64,000 nt of DNA from Pseudomonas sp. URMO17WK12:I11 (GCF_007677725.1 NZ_VEDF01000003.1:1-64000); one strand, 5' to 3'. Counted from the first letter of the stretch, positions 46,674-56,050 are shown. The notes: generated from the letters alone by a model not told the origin. A program made the numbers and translations.

Positions 46674-47831
46674 TCACGACGCCACGGTTTCGGCCGGTGA
46701 CACGATGCTGGTCTTCGCGCCACGGGAACGCCCCGAGCTCAGGTAGGCGGCGATCGACTCCTGGGTCACCTCACCGAGGAACACCTGCTCGGCATCGAGC
46801 ACCGGCAACCAGGCGCGGTTGAACTCATACATGCGCGACAACAGGATGCGCAGATGCTCGTCGTGCGCGGCGGTGGCATTGAACGGGCGCAGGAAATCGC
46901 CGCAGCTGCCTTGCTGGCGGTGCATGTCACGGCGACGCACGTAACCCAGCGCCTTGTTCTGCGCATCAGTCACCACCACGTAGCGGCGGTCGTGCTCATC
47001 GAGCAGCTCCAGGGCTTCGGCCACCGGCGTCTGCGGGCTCACCGACGGGGCATTGTCCGCGGCATCTTCGGCGCGCACCAGCAGCAGGCGCTTGAGGGTG
47101 CTGTCCTGGCCGACGAAGTTGCTGACGAAATCGTCCACCGGGTGCGCCAGCAGGGTATCCGGATGGTCGAGCTGCAACAGTTTGCCTGCACGGAAAATGG
47201 CGATCTTGTCGCCCAGCTTGATCGCCTCGTCGATGTCATGGCTAACCATGATCACGGTCTTGTTCAACGCCCGCTGCATCTCGAAGAACTCGTTCTGGAT
47301 CATCTCGCGGTTGATCGGGTCGACCGCCCCGAACGGCTCGTCCATCAACAGTACCGGCGCGTCTGCTGCCAACGCGCGAATCACGCCGATTCGCTGTTGC
47401 TGGCCTCCGGACAGTTCGCGCGGGTAGCGCTGCAGGTACTGCTTGGGCTCGAGCTTGATCATGTTCATCAGCTCGCGGGCGCGCTCGCGGCATTTGTCTT
47501 TGTCCCAGCCGAGCAGGCGTGGGACCACGGTGATGTTTTCCTCGATGGTCATGTTGGGGAACAGGCCGATCTGCTGGATCACGTAGCCGATGTGGCGGCG
47601 CAGGGTGACTTCATCCAGTGCAGAGGTGTCTTCACCGTTGATCAGCACCCGGCCGGAAGTCGGCGTGATCAGGCGGTTGATCATCTTCAGCGTGGTGCTC
47701 TTGCCGCAGCCGGAGGGGCCGAGGAAAACGCAGATCTCGCCCTCGTTGACGGTGAGGCTGACCGAGTCGACGGCCGTGACTTGCTTGCCGTTGGCGTTGA
47801 AGGTTTTGCTGAGGTTCTGAAGTTCGATCAT
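46674..47831 (-). CDS. Compatible-solute ABC transporter ATPase with CBS domains (OpuCA-like)
   Basis: This is the ATP-binding subunit of a quaternary-amine transporter (glycine betaine, choline or carnitine type). Of the 385 residues, Walker A is 'GPSGCGKST' (38-46); 'LSGGQQQRIGVIRALA' and 'VLLMDEPFGAVDP' follow, and the C-terminal third carries CBS-like segments ('LELLDEHDRRYVVVTDAQNKALGYVRRRDM'), which in OpuA/OpuC sense ionic strength. The start overlaps the upstream permease stop by 4 nt. Whether the ligand is betaine, choline or carnitine cannot be told. Confidence 0.88.
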   Translation of the reverse strand: MIELQNLSKTFNANGKQVTAVDSVSLTVNEGEICVFLGPSGCGKSTTLKMINRLITPTSGRVLINGEDTSALDEVTLRRHIGYVIQQIGLFPNMTIEENITVVPRLLGWDKDKCRERARELMNMIKLEPKQYLQRYPRELSGGQQQRIGVIRALAADAPVLLMDEPFGAVDPINREMIQNEFFEMQRALNKTVIMVSHDIDEAIKLGDKIAIFRAGKLLQLDHPDTLLAHPVDDFVSNFVGQDSTLKRLLLVRAEDAADNAPSVSPQTPVAEALELLDEHDRRYVVVTDAQNKALGYVRRRDMHRQQGSCGDFLRPFNATAAHDEHLRILLSRMYEFNRAWLPVLDAEQVFLGEVTQESIAAYLSSGRSRGAKTSIVSPAETVAS

Positions 47832-48481
47832 GAGCGCAGTCCTTCTGGAGTCAGGGCACGTTGCAGGGTTTGCAGGAGCAGGTCGGCGATGATTGCCAAG
47901 AGGCTGACCAGCACGGCGCCGACCAGCAGCATCGACATGTCGCTGCGGCTGATGGAGGTCAGGATCAGCACGCCCAGGCCGCCGGCGCCGATGGTTGCGG
48001 CAATGGTCATGACACCGATGTTCATCACCACCGCCGTGCGCACGCCGGCCAGGATGACCGGCACCGCGATCGGCAGCTCGACCATGCGCAAGCGCTGGCC
48101 GAAGGTCATGCCGATGCCGCGCGCGGCCTCACGAATGCCAGGTTCGACATTGGTCAGGGCCAGGTAGGTGTTGCGCAGGATCGGCAACAATGAATAGAGG
48201 AACACGGCGGTGATCGCCGGCATCGGCCCCAGGCCTTGGCCGAACTTGGAATAGAACGGCAGCAGCAGGCCGAACAGGGCAATCGAGGGGATGGTCAGCA
48301 GCACCGTGGCACTGGCTTGCAGTGGGCCGGCCACGGCGGGGAAGCGAGTCATCAGGATGCCCAGCGGCACGCCAACGAGGATCGCCAGGCCTACGGCGAT
48401 GCCGACCAGCATGATGTGCTGGCCAGTCAGTTGCAGGACCTGGGCCCAGTCCAGATGGGCGAATGTGTCGAGCAAGCTCAT
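47828..48481 (-). CDS. Compatible-solute ABC transporter permease (OpuCB/OpuCD-like)
   Basis: The 217-residue permease has five to six hydrophobic segments and the ATPase-contact loop 'NVEPGIREAARGIGMTFGQRLRMVELPIAVPVILAGVRTA', typical of the OpuC/OsmW-OsmY group. It overlaps the binding-protein stop and the ATPase start by 4 nt each, so the operon is tightly coupled. Confidence 0.9.
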   Translation of the reverse strand: MSLLDTFAHLDWAQVLQLTGQHIMLVGIAVGLAILVGVPLGILMTRFPAVAGPLQASATVLLTIPSIALFGLLLPFYSKFGQGLGPMPAITAVFLYSLLPILRNTYLALTNVEPGIREAARGIGMTFGQRLRMVELPIAVPVILAGVRTAVVMNIGVMTIAATIGAGGLGVLILTSISRSDMSMLLVGAVLVSLLAIIADLLLQTLQRALTPEGLRS

Positions 48482-49392
48482 GGCTGTACCTCGCTGTTCA
48501 TCGGGTGCTCGCGCAGGAAGGCAGCGGCCACCACGCTAGGGCTCTGGTGCTCGACATCGACCTTGGCATTGAGCTGGCGCATGGTTTCGTCGTCCAACTG
48601 CTCGGCCAGCGGTTTGAGCAGGCTCGCCAGCTGCGGATTGGCGTCGAGCACCTGCTTGCGCACCACCGGCGCTGCGGTGTAGTCGGGGAAGTAGTGCTTG
48701 TCATCCTCGAGCAGCTTGAGCTTGAACGCGTTCAGGCGCCCGTCGGTGGTGTACACCAGCCCGGCGAACACCTGGTTGTTGTGCATCGCCGTATAGACCA
48801 GACCGGCATCCATCTGGCGGATGTTGGCGCGGCCGACCTGCAGCTCGTACAGCTGCTTGAGGCCGACCAGGCCATCCGGGCGATTGGCGAACTCGGTGTC
48901 CAGGGCAATCAGGTGCCGGCGGTCGCTTTCGGCGCGCAGCACGCGGCTCAGGTCACTGATGGTAGTGATCTGCGGGTAGTCCGCGGCCACCTGCTGCGGC
49001 AGGCCCAGCGCATAGGTGTTGCTGAATTTCGACGGCGTTAGCCACACCAGGTCCTTCTTGGCGTCCAGCGCCTTGACCTTGGCATAAGTGGCTGCCGCAC
49101 TGGGCATGCGCTCGTCGATGTGGTTGTACGAGACCAGCGACACGCCGGTGTATTCCCACATCAGGTCGAGCTGCCCGGTTTCCTGGGCCTGGCGCGCAAT
49201 GCTGCTACCCAGGCCCCCGGTGACGCGCACCTCGAAGCCGTTGGCGCGCAGGTATTGGGCAGTGATTTCGGCCAGCACGGTCTGTTCGGTGAACACCCGC
49301 GCGCCGATGCGGATCAGCGGTTTATCCGCAGCCTGGGCAAATCCTGCGTACAGCAGGGCCGCGCCCAGGAGCAAGGCGATTGTGTTTTTCAT
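48478..49392 (-). CDS. Compatible-solute ABC transporter substrate-binding protein (OpuCC/OsmX-like)
   Basis: The 304-residue periplasmic protein has a signal peptide ending 'AGFAQA-AD' and the QAT-type binding fold: 'IRIGARVFTEQTVLAEITAQYL', 'LDLMWEYTGVSL', 'VFAGLVYTTDGRL', 'YFPDYTAAPVVRKQVL'. I chose ATG 49392 with AGGGAAACC upstream; ten in-frame codons before it do not look like a signal peptide. It lies between the two permease genes. Confidence 0.9.
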   Translation of the reverse strand: MKNTIALLLGAALLYAGFAQAADKPLIRIGARVFTEQTVLAEITAQYLRANGFEVRVTGGLGSSIARQAQETGQLDLMWEYTGVSLVSYNHIDERMPSAAATYAKVKALDAKKDLVWLTPSKFSNTYALGLPQQVAADYPQITTISDLSRVLRAESDRRHLIALDTEFANRPDGLVGLKQLYELQVGRANIRQMDAGLVYTAMHNNQVFAGLVYTTDGRLNAFKLKLLEDDKHYFPDYTAAPVVRKQVLDANPQLASLLKPLAEQLDDETMRQLNAKVDVEHQSPSVVAAAFLREHPMNSEVQP

Positions 49393-49405
49393 GGTTTCCC
49401 TCGTG

Positions 49406-50119
49406 TTATCCGGCCAGGCCACGTTCCAGCCAGCGCTTGCTGGAGAAACTCACCACTGCGTCGAGCAGCAGTGCCAGCAGCGCGGTACACGCCGCGCCCA
49501 GCAGTAGCTGCGGCTGGTTGTTCAGGGCGATGCCGGGGAAGATCAGGCTGCCCAGGCTGTTGGCTCCGATCAGGAAGGCCAGTGGCGCGGTGCCGACGTT
49601 CAGAGCCAGGGCCACCCGTACGCCGCCAACGATGATCGGCACGGCATTGGGCAGTTCGACCTGCCACAGCTGCTGGCGCGGGGTCATGCCGATGCCGGTG
49701 GCAGCTTCCTTGAGCGAGACGGGGACATTCTTCAGGCCTTCGTAGGTATTGCGCACGATGGGCAGCAAGGAGGCGAGAAACAGCGCGAAGATCGCAGGCC
49801 CGGCACCGATGCCGAGGATGCTCAGGGCGATGGCCAGAACGGCCAAGGGGGGAATGGTGTTGCCAACGTTGAAAAACTGCATGAAGCGTTCGGCTTTGTC
49901 GACCCGATGCGGTCGACTCAAGGCAATGCCAGCGGGGATGCCCACGGCCAATGCCGCCGCCATCGAAGCCAGCACCAGGACCAGGTGCGCTTGCAGGTAG
50001 AAACCAAGATCGTCGCGATAGCGCACGATCGTGTCGATGCCGATCCAATGGACCAGCAGGGCCAGGATGACGAGCACGGTGGCGCATCCCATCAGCCCTT
50101 TTCCGTAGCGTGTAGCCAC
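49406..50119 (-). CDS. Compatible-solute ABC transporter permease (second)
   Basis: The 237-residue permease, first gene of the operon, has the loop 'NVPVSLKEAATGIGMTPRQQLWQVELPNAVPIIVGGVRVA', matching the other permease. I prefer the GTG at 50119 because AAGGAG lies nine bases upstream. An in-frame ATG at 50149 would add ten residues and include that site. Confidence 0.87.
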   Translation of the reverse strand: MATRYGKGLMGCATVLVILALLVHWIGIDTIVRYRDDLGFYLQAHLVLVLASMAAALAVGIPAGIALSRPHRVDKAERFMQFFNVGNTIPPLAVLAIALSILGIGAGPAIFALFLASLLPIVRNTYEGLKNVPVSLKEAATGIGMTPRQQLWQVELPNAVPIIVGGVRVALALNVGTAPLAFLIGANSLGSLIFPGIALNNQPQLLLGAACTALLALLLDAVVSFSSKRWLERGLAG

Positions 50120-50496
50120 AGGCGGACTCCTTGTGTTGTCGGCGAGCACACTTCTTCATAGCCGGCCGTGTGGGCGGCGGGTGGTGTGTTCGCGAAAAGC
50201 AGCCAGAGGCAACCGAAGGCTGCACTCAGACCATGAGCCGAACCCCGTCGGGCTCGAAAATGCTGATCAAACCGATCCCCAACCGAAGCGGTTTGCAGGG
50301 GAATGGACGTCTCCGAGGGGCTAAAGGTTCCCATCTCAGGCGGCGTTTGGCCAGCGTTAATCACTATGAAGTTGGATTACTGGCGCGAGAAATCAGCGGC
50401 TTTTGTGCTTCGAGGCGTTTAATTACCTGCTATGCAAGCTAGTCGCAGGGTGGTTGGTCTGGCGTGCGATCAGAGAGCCGCCGGCAACCCGAGATT
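50120..50496. other. Spacer between the osmolyte operon and prfC
   Basis: About 375 bp with no gene that I can support. It must contain the promoter of the transporter operon, but I see no convincing -10/-35 pair on the minus strand. Several short GC-rich hairpins are possible. A 90-codon frame on the minus strand (50092-50364) overlaps the permease start and has no family-like features. Confidence 0.45.
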
Positions 50497-50525
50497 TTGG
50501 TCCCGCGCTCAACTTCAGGTATGAT
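50497..50525 (+). promoter_or_regulatory. prfC promoter
   Basis: TTGGTC (50497-50502) and TATGAT (50520-50525) are 17 bp apart. They stand 38 bp before the prfC start. Confidence 0.65.
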
Positions 50526-50562
50526 ACCGCCCCTTTTTAATCCCCCAGTCAGGCGATTTCCC

Positions 50563-52146
50563 ATGACCAACCAGGCCGCCGAAGTCGCGAAGCGCCGCAC
50601 TTTCGCAATCATCTCCCACCCCGACGCCGGTAAGACCACCATCACCGAGAAGCTGCTGCTGATGGGCAAGGCCATTGCCGTCGCCGGTACGGTGAAGTCG
50701 CGCAAGTCCGACCGCCACGCCACCTCCGACTGGATGGAAATGGAGAAGCAGCGCGGCATCTCCATCACCACCTCGGTGATGCAGTTCCCGTACCGCGAGC
50801 ACATGATCAACCTGCTCGACACTCCCGGTCACGAAGACTTCTCCGAAGACACCTACCGCACCCTGACCGCAGTGGACTCGGCGTTGATGGTGCTCGACGG
50901 CGGTAAAGGCGTAGAGCCACGGACCATCGCCCTGATGGACGTGTGCCGCCTGCGCGACACGCCGATCGTCAGCTTCATCAACAAACTCGACCGCGACATC
51001 CGTGACCCGATCGAGCTGCTCGACGAAATCGAAGCGGTACTGAAGATCAAGGCTGCACCGATCACCTGGCCGATCGGCTGCTACCGCGACTTCAAGGGTG
51101 TCTATCACCTGACCGGCGACTACATCGTCGTCTACACCCCAGGCCATGGTCACGAGCGCACCGAAGCCAAGATCATCCAGAAGCTCGACTCCGACGAAGC
51201 GCGCGCGCACCTGGGCGACCAGTACGACACGTTTGTCGAGCAGCTCGAGCTGGTCCAGGGGGCGTGCCACGCGTTCAACCAGGACGAGTTCATCAACGGT
51301 CAGCTGACCCCGGTGTTCTTCGGTACCGCCCTGGGCAACTTTGGGGTCGATCATGTGCTCGATGCGGTGGTCGACTGGGCACCGCGGCCGTTGGGCCGAG
51401 TGGCCCATGAGCGCACCGTGGAGCCGGTCGAAGAAAAATTCACCGGCTTCGTGTTCAAGATCCAGGCCAACATGGACCCCAAGCACCGCGACCGCATCGC
51501 CTTCATGCGCATCTGCTCGGGCAAGTACGAAAAGGGCATGAAGATGCGCCACGTGCGCCTGAACAAGGACTTGCGCATCGGCGATGCGTTGACCTTCTTC
51601 TCCTCTGAACGTGAGCAGCTCGAAGAGGCGTTCGCCGGCGACATCATCGGTTTGCACAACCACGGCACCATTCAGATCGGCGATACCTTCACCGAAGGCG
51701 AGGCGCTGGGCTTCACGGGCATTCCGCACTTCGCGCCGGAGTTGTTCCGCCGTGTGCGCCTGAAGGACCCGCTCAAGTCCAAGCAGCTGCGTCAGGGTCT
51801 GCAGCAGTTGGCCGAAGAGGGCGCAACCCAGGTGTTCTTCCCCGAGCGCAGCAACGACATCATCCTGGGGGCGGTCGGCGTCCTGCAGTTCGACGTGGTG
51901 GCCAGCCGTCTTAAGGAAGAATACAAGGTCGAATGCGCCTATGAGCCGATCACCGTGTGGTCAGCGCGCTGGATCGCCTGCGATGACAAGAAGAAGCTTG
52001 AGGACTTCCAGAACAAGGCGATGGAAAACCTGGCCATCGACGGCGGCGGCCACCTGACCTACCTGGCGCCAACCCGCGTCAACCTGGCGCTGATGGAAGA
52101 GCGCTGGCCGGACATCAAATTCCGCGCTACTCGCGAGCACCACTGA
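50563..52146 (+). CDS. prfC: Peptide chain release factor 3
   Basis: RF3 is the GTPase that releases RF1 and RF2 from the ribosome. The 527-residue protein has G1 'HPDAGKT' (19-25), '[12 protein letters not shown]', 'DTPGHEDF' and 'NKLDRD'. The ATG at 50563 was chosen because of the conserved N-terminus; the ribosome-binding site is weak ('CAGGCGA'). The open frame upstream to 50464 crosses the promoter. Confidence 0.97.
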   Translation: MTNQAAEVAKRRTFAIISHPDAGKTTITEKLLLMGKAIAVAGTVKSRKSDRHATSDWMEMEKQRGISITTSVMQFPYREHMINLLDTPGHEDFSEDTYRTLTAVDSALMVLDGGKGVEPRTIALMDVCRLRDTPIVSFINKLDRDIRDPIELLDEIEAVLKIKAAPITWPIGCYRDFKGVYHLTGDYIVVYTPGHGHERTEAKIIQKLDSDEARAHLGDQYDTFVEQLELVQGACHAFNQDEFINGQLTPVFFGTALGNFGVDHVLDAVVDWAPRPLGRVAHERTVEPVEEKFTGFVFKIQANMDPKHRDRIAFMRICSGKYEKGMKMRHVRLNKDLRIGDALTFFSSEREQLEEAFAGDIIGLHNHGTIQIGDTFTEGEALGFTGIPHFAPELFRRVRLKDPLKSKQLRQGLQQLAEEGATQVFFPERSNDIILGAVGVLQFDVVASRLKEEYKVECAYEPITVWSARWIACDDKKKLEDFQNKAMENLAIDGGGHLTYLAPTRVNLALMEERWPDIKFRATREHH

Positions 52147-52279
52147 GGCAGCCGCAGGCTGCCCAGCGCCAAGCTGCAAGCTGCAAGTAAAAGCACAGGC
52201 AGTCCGTCGTCATGGGAGCGGTCCGGTACAAAAACCGCGATACCCCATACCGGTCCGCTTTTTCTTGCAGCTTGCCGCT
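52147..52279. repeat. AGCTGCAAGC palindromic repeat with prfC terminator inside
   Basis: First comes a small hairpin, GGCAGCC-GCA-GGCTGCC (52147-52163). Then the left arm AAGCTGCAAGCTGCAAGT (52171-52188, continuing AAAAGC) is inverted in GCTTTTTCTTGCAGCTTGCC (52257-52276). Nested inside, GCGGTCCGGTA (52218-52228) pairs with TACCGGTCCGC (52248-52258, one mismatch), followed by T5, a good intrinsic terminator for prfC. Compare the copy at 35621. Confidence 0.8.
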
Positions 52280-53357
52280 AGTTCCCCGCTTTGATGCTGG
52301 TCCAGATGCGGGTGCGGATGCGGTCGATCTTGGCTGGCATTGCCTCGAGGGCATATAGCTTGCCCATCACCTCTGCGCTGGGGTAGATCATCGTATTGCC
52401 TTTGAGCGCCGGCTCGACCAGCTCGTCGGCCTTGAGATTGCCGTTGGCGTACTGCACGTGGTTGCTGATGTTGGCCATCACCTCAGGCTGCAGCAGGTAA
52501 TTCATGTACGCATAGCCGGCCTTTTCGTCGGGCGCATCGGCGGGCATGGCGACCATGTCGAACCACATCGGCGCACCTTCCTTGGGTATCGAATAACCCA
52601 CCTTCACACCGTTATGGGCCTCATCGGCGCGGTTCTTCGCCTGTAGCACATCGCCCGAGAACCCCACCACCACACAGATATCGCCATTGGCCAGATCCCC
52701 GGTGTACTTCGAGGAATGGAAGTAACTGATGTACGGTCGCACCTGCATCAGCAAGGCCTTGGCCTTGTCGTAGTCGGCCGGGTTCTGGCTAAGGTGAGGC
52801 AAGCCGAGGTAGTGCAGGGCGATCGGCAGCAGCTCGGGACCGTTGTCCAGCACCGCCACGCCGCAGCTTTTTAGCTTGCTCATGTATTCGGGCTTGAAGA
52901 TCAGGTCCCACGAGTCTAACGGTGCGTCATTGCCCAGCACGGCCTTGACCTTGTCGATGTTGTAGCCGATGCCGGTGCTGCCCCACAGATACGGGAAACC
53001 ATACTGGTTGCCAGGGTCGTTGACCTCCAGCGCCTTTAGCAATACCGGGTTGAGGTTGTGCCAGTTGGGTAGTTGCGACTTGTCCAGGCGCTTGAGCGCC
53101 TTGCCCTGGATTTGCCTGGCCATGAAGTGGTTGGAGGGAAACACCACGTCGTAGCCTGAGTTGCCGGTCATCAACTTGCCGTCAAGGGTTTCGTTGCTGT
53201 CGTAGACGTCGTAGGTTGGCACGATGCCGGTGGCCTGCTGGAAGTGCTTCAGCGTGTCTGGCGCGACATAACTCGACCAGTTGTAGATCTTCACCGTCTC
53301 GGCGGCGCTGGCGATGCTCGCGGCGAGCATCAAAGGAGCGAACAGGAAAGTGCGCAT
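52278..53357 (-). CDS. Polyamine ABC transporter substrate-binding protein (PotF/SpuD-like)
   Basis: The 359-residue periplasmic protein has a signal peptide ending 'SIASA-AE' and starts the mature chain 'TVKIYNWSSYVAPDTLKHFQQATGIVPTYDVYDSNETLDGKLM', diagnostic for the PotD/PotF family. 'NHFMARQIQ', 'WGSTGIGYN' and 'VGFSGDVLQAKNRA' follow the same model. It probably binds putrescine, spermidine or a related amine. No permease or ATPase is encoded beside it, so it must work with a transporter encoded elsewhere. It is grouped with a cupin and an amine oxidase. Confidence 0.9.
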   Translation of the reverse strand: MRTFLFAPLMLAASIASAAETVKIYNWSSYVAPDTLKHFQQATGIVPTYDVYDSNETLDGKLMTGNSGYDVVFPSNHFMARQIQGKALKRLDKSQLPNWHNLNPVLLKALEVNDPGNQYGFPYLWGSTGIGYNIDKVKAVLGNDAPLDSWDLIFKPEYMSKLKSCGVAVLDNGPELLPIALHYLGLPHLSQNPADYDKAKALLMQVRPYISYFHSSKYTGDLANGDICVVVGFSGDVLQAKNRADEAHNGVKVGYSIPKEGAPMWFDMVAMPADAPDEKAGYAYMNYLLQPEVMANISNHVQYANGNLKADELVEPALKGNTMIYPSAEVMGKLYALEAMPAKIDRIRTRIWTSIKAGN

Positions 53358-53408
53358 GTCGGGATACCTTGCTTTGTCTGTTGTTATCGAAGGCAGGCGA
53401 TCAGCGGA

Positions 53409-53750
53409 TCAGAAAATCAGTACGTAAGTCTTGCGCACGGTTTCCTGGATGTCCCAGGTCCCCACGCTGTTGGCCGGTAGCATTAATGCGTCTCCGGCTT
53501 CTAGGGTCAAGGGGTCGCCGCCATCGGGGGTGAAGGTGCAGCGACCCTTGATGAAATGACAGAACTCCTGCTGCACGATCTGCCGCCGCCAGCGCCCGGG
53601 GGTGCACTCCCAGATGCCGGTCTCGACCCCATCGCTGCGCTCGACGCTGGTGACCGAGGTCACCGCCACCGGCTCGCCCAGCGGCACCGCGACTGGGCTG
53701 CTGCTCTCAAGGGTCGCGCGTTCTGTGTGTTTGAACTGGGTGATGCTCAT
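53409..53750 (-). CDS. Cupin-domain protein
   Basis: The 113-residue single-cupin protein contains 'GIWECTPGRWRRQIVQQEFCHFIKGRCTFTPDGG' and 'LEAGDALMLPANSVGTWDI'. It is of the (S)-ureidoglycine-like/DUF861 cupin group that often accompanies amine catabolic genes. The usual metal ligands are only partly present, with His in 'EFCHFIKG'. The function is unknown; it may bind a small metabolite. Confidence 0.8.
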   Translation of the reverse strand: MSITQFKHTERATLESSSPVAVPLGEPVAVTSVTSVERSDGVETGIWECTPGRWRRQIVQQEFCHFIKGRCTFTPDGGDPLTLEAGDALMLPANSVGTWDIQETVRKTYVLIF

Positions 53751-53779
53751 GGCAGCTGGATCCTGTGTCGGGGGAGAAA

Positions 53780-55186
53780 TCAGTGCATGAAACCTTCCAT
53801 GAAGTCCGCCAGGCCGCTGGCCAGGCGCCGCCGCCAGGGCGGGCTGGCGGCATTGGCAAGGGTCCGGTCTTCGTGGACAAAGCTCTGGATGATGGCGTTG
53901 TAGCCCAACCAGCGGCAGGGTTCGCGCGGCCAGCTGGCCAGGCTGGATATCGGGCGGTTATCCAGCACCCAGGGTTGTGCGGTCAGCGCGTTGTGCTGAT
54001 TGAGGATCAGCGCCGCCAACGTGCGCCCGCCCAGGTTGGTTGCGCCCACGCCTTCGCCGCCGTAGCCGCCAGCCAAGGCGATACCGCGCTGGCGGTCGCA
54101 CAGCATGTGCGGACGAAAGCGCCGCGCCATGCCCAGGTTACCGCCCCAGGAATGGGTGATGCGGGCGTGCTTGAGTTGGGGGAACAGATCGCTGAACAGG
54201 TAGCGGCGCAGTTCGATCTCATGCGCTTGCAGGTTGAAGTCCTCGCGCAGGCGGCCACCGAAGCGGTAACCCCCGCGGGCACCGAACACCAGGCGATCGT
54301 CGGCGGTGCGCTGACCGTAAGTGACCTGGCGGCTGCTCTCACTGAAAGCCTGGCCTTCGGCCAGGCCAATTTGCGCCCAGGCCGACGCTGGAAGCGGCTC
54401 GGTGGCCACCAGCAGGCTCTGCACCGGGATCTGGTGCTTGCCCAGCGGCGGCAGGCTAGCGGCGTAACCTTCCACGGCGGGCACCACCCAGTGGCAACCG
54501 ATGCGCGCCAAGGGCGTGCGTACCGCGCCGGGTTCCCAGTCGATGGCCGGGGTATTTTCGTAAATCGTCACCCCCAGTGCTTCCACCGCCCGGGCTAGGC
54601 CACGAACCAGCTTGGCCGGCTGCACGGTGGCGGTATGCGGGCTGTAGATGGCGCCGTAGGCATTGCTCATGCGTACATGCAGGTCGAGCTGCTCAGGCCG
54701 CAGCCAGCGGTAATCGTCCTCGCTCATGCCCTGGCGGTACAAGTCGTCCAGATAGGCGCGCAGGCTACGTTCCTGCTCGGGATAACGCGCCGCGCAGTAC
54801 AGCACGCCGCCTTTGCGGTAGTCGCAGTCGATGGCTTCGCGCTGCAGCACCCGGTGCACCTCATCGGGAATGCCGTGCAGCAAATCGATGCTGGCTCTGC
54901 GCTGCTGCGGGGACAGGCTGGCGAGCAGGCGGTCTTCGCCCAGCACGTTGCCCATCAACCAGCCGCCATTGCGCCCCGAGGCGCCAAAGCCTGCGATGTT
55001 GGCTTCGATGATGGCGATGTTCAGCTGTGGAGCCTGGCGCTTGAGGTAATAGGCCGTCCACAACCCGGTGTAACCTGCGCCAATGATGCACACGTCCAGA
55101 TCCAGGTCGTGACGCAGGGCCGGGCGGGCGCACAGCGGCTCGTCGAGCTGGTCCATCCACAGGCTGAGTGAGCGCAGGCTTTGCAT
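53780..55186 (-). CDS. FAD-dependent amine oxidoreductase (PuuB-like)
   Basis: This DAO-family flavoenzyme of about 468 residues is close to gamma-glutamylputrescine oxidase (PuuB/OrdL). The dinucleotide-binding motif is 'CIIGAGYTGLWTAYYL'; 'GASGRNGGWLMG' and 'GYGGEGVGATNLGGRTLAALIL' are typical. It is likely to oxidise an amine taken up via the PotF-like protein. I chose ATG 55186 ('MQSLRSLSLWMDQ') with TGGAAA nine bases upstream; a GTG at 55201 would add five residues. Confidence 0.87.
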   Translation of the reverse strand: MQSLRSLSLWMDQLDEPLCARPALRHDLDLDVCIIGAGYTGLWTAYYLKRQAPQLNIAIIEANIAGFGASGRNGGWLMGNVLGEDRLLASLSPQQRRASIDLLHGIPDEVHRVLQREAIDCDYRKGGVLYCAARYPEQERSLRAYLDDLYRQGMSEDDYRWLRPEQLDLHVRMSNAYGAIYSPHTATVQPAKLVRGLARAVEALGVTIYENTPAIDWEPGAVRTPLARIGCHWVVPAVEGYAASLPPLGKHQIPVQSLLVATEPLPASAWAQIGLAEGQAFSESSRQVTYGQRTADDRLVFGARGGYRFGGRLREDFNLQAHEIELRRYLFSDLFPQLKHARITHSWGGNLGMARRFRPHMLCDRQRGIALAGGYGGEGVGATNLGGRTLAALILNQHNALTAQPWVLDNRPISSLASWPREPCRWLGYNAIIQSFVHEDRTLANAASPPWRRRLASGLADFMEGFMH

Positions 55187-55249
55187 CGAATCGTTTTCCA
55201 CATCTGTCCAGGTCTGTGGCGATGCTAGTGGCGCGCTGCGGTCCGTGTC

Positions 55250-56050
55250 TTACGTGCGTGCACGCACAGAAATTTGCCTGAGGTAGGCCTTGGGCGTCAG
55301 CCCGGTGTGGGCGCGGAAGCACTTGTAGAACGCCGACAGTGAGTTGAAGCCGGCACTGAACGCCAGGTCGTCGATGGTCGCTGCCACCGCTTGGTGTTCC
55401 AGGCTGGCCATCAGGTGCTGCAGGCGCGCCTGATTCACGTAGCGGTAGAAGCTCTGCCCGAGTACCTGGTTGAGCAGGTAGGAAATCTGGTTGCGGCTAT
55501 AGCCGCTGGCCTCGGCCACCTGTTGCAGGTCCAGCTCCGGGTCCAGGTACGGCCGCTGGCGCTTGAAGTAATGCTCCAGGTCCTGCGCCATGGTCGACAG
55601 CTGCCGGGGCGACAAGCCCAGGCGACTGGTCGCCGGACGTGGGCCGGCGGCGCGGGTACCCGTGGCTGCCCGCCGGACCAAGGTGGCGTATTCATGTACG
55701 CGCCAGATCAGGCCATCGACTACCGTGATCGCCTCGCTGGACTCGAACACCGCCAGGCCTTCACCGCCTTGCACGGTGACCTGGTATTGAATGAAGGCGG
55801 TACAGCCATCGACGCGGATGCGGTCGCTGTGGACGATCTCTTCGCCCGCCTGATGCGGCAGGCACGCACGCACGTAATCACGCAACTCGGCCAGGCGCAG
55901 CACGCGGTTTTGGAAGAAGTCGTGGTAGTGGACGTCGGGGTGGTACAGCGCGATGACGCCGTCCAGGTCGCGACGTTTCCAGCACAGGTGGTAGCGCAGC
56001 ACTGTGTCGGCCGTGATCGGGGTCTGTGCGGGGCCATCGGGTAGGGTCAT
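55250..56050 (-). CDS. AraC-family regulator with N-terminal SnoaL-like domain
   Basis: The 266-residue protein joins an NTF2/SnoaL-like alpha-beta domain (about 10-120; 'HLCWKRRDLDGVIALYHPDVHYHDFFQNR') to a C-terminal AraC HTH pair ('QQVAEASGYSRNQISYLLNQVLGQSFYRYVNQARLQ' and 'IDDLAFSAGFNSLSAFYKCFRAHTGLTPKAYLRQ'). The N-terminal pocket may bind an effector. It lies 63 bp upstream of the amine oxidase, on the same strand, and probably controls that group. I chose ATG 56050; the frame extends to 56182 without family features. Confidence 0.82.
   Translation of the reverse strand: MTLPDGPAQTPITADTVLRYHLCWKRRDLDGVIALYHPDVHYHDFFQNRVLRLAELRDYVRACLPHQAGEEIVHSDRIRVDGCTAFIQYQVTVQGGEGLAVFESSEAITVVDGLIWRVHEYATLVRRAATGTRAAGPRPATSRLGLSPRQLSTMAQDLEHYFKRQRPYLDPELDLQQVAEASGYSRNQISYLLNQVLGQSFYRYVNQARLQHLMASLEHQAVAATIDDLAFSAGFNSLSAFYKCFRAHTGLTPKAYLRQISVRART

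Noticed and set aside
50092..50364. Short minus-strand gene of 90 codons upstream of the permease
   Set aside because: It overlaps the permease start in another frame, has no ribosome-binding site, and shows no recognisable composition or motif.
50120..50496. Riboswitch in the leader of the osmolyte transporter operon
   Set aside because: I looked for glycine-type or other known aptamer core motifs and saw none that fit.
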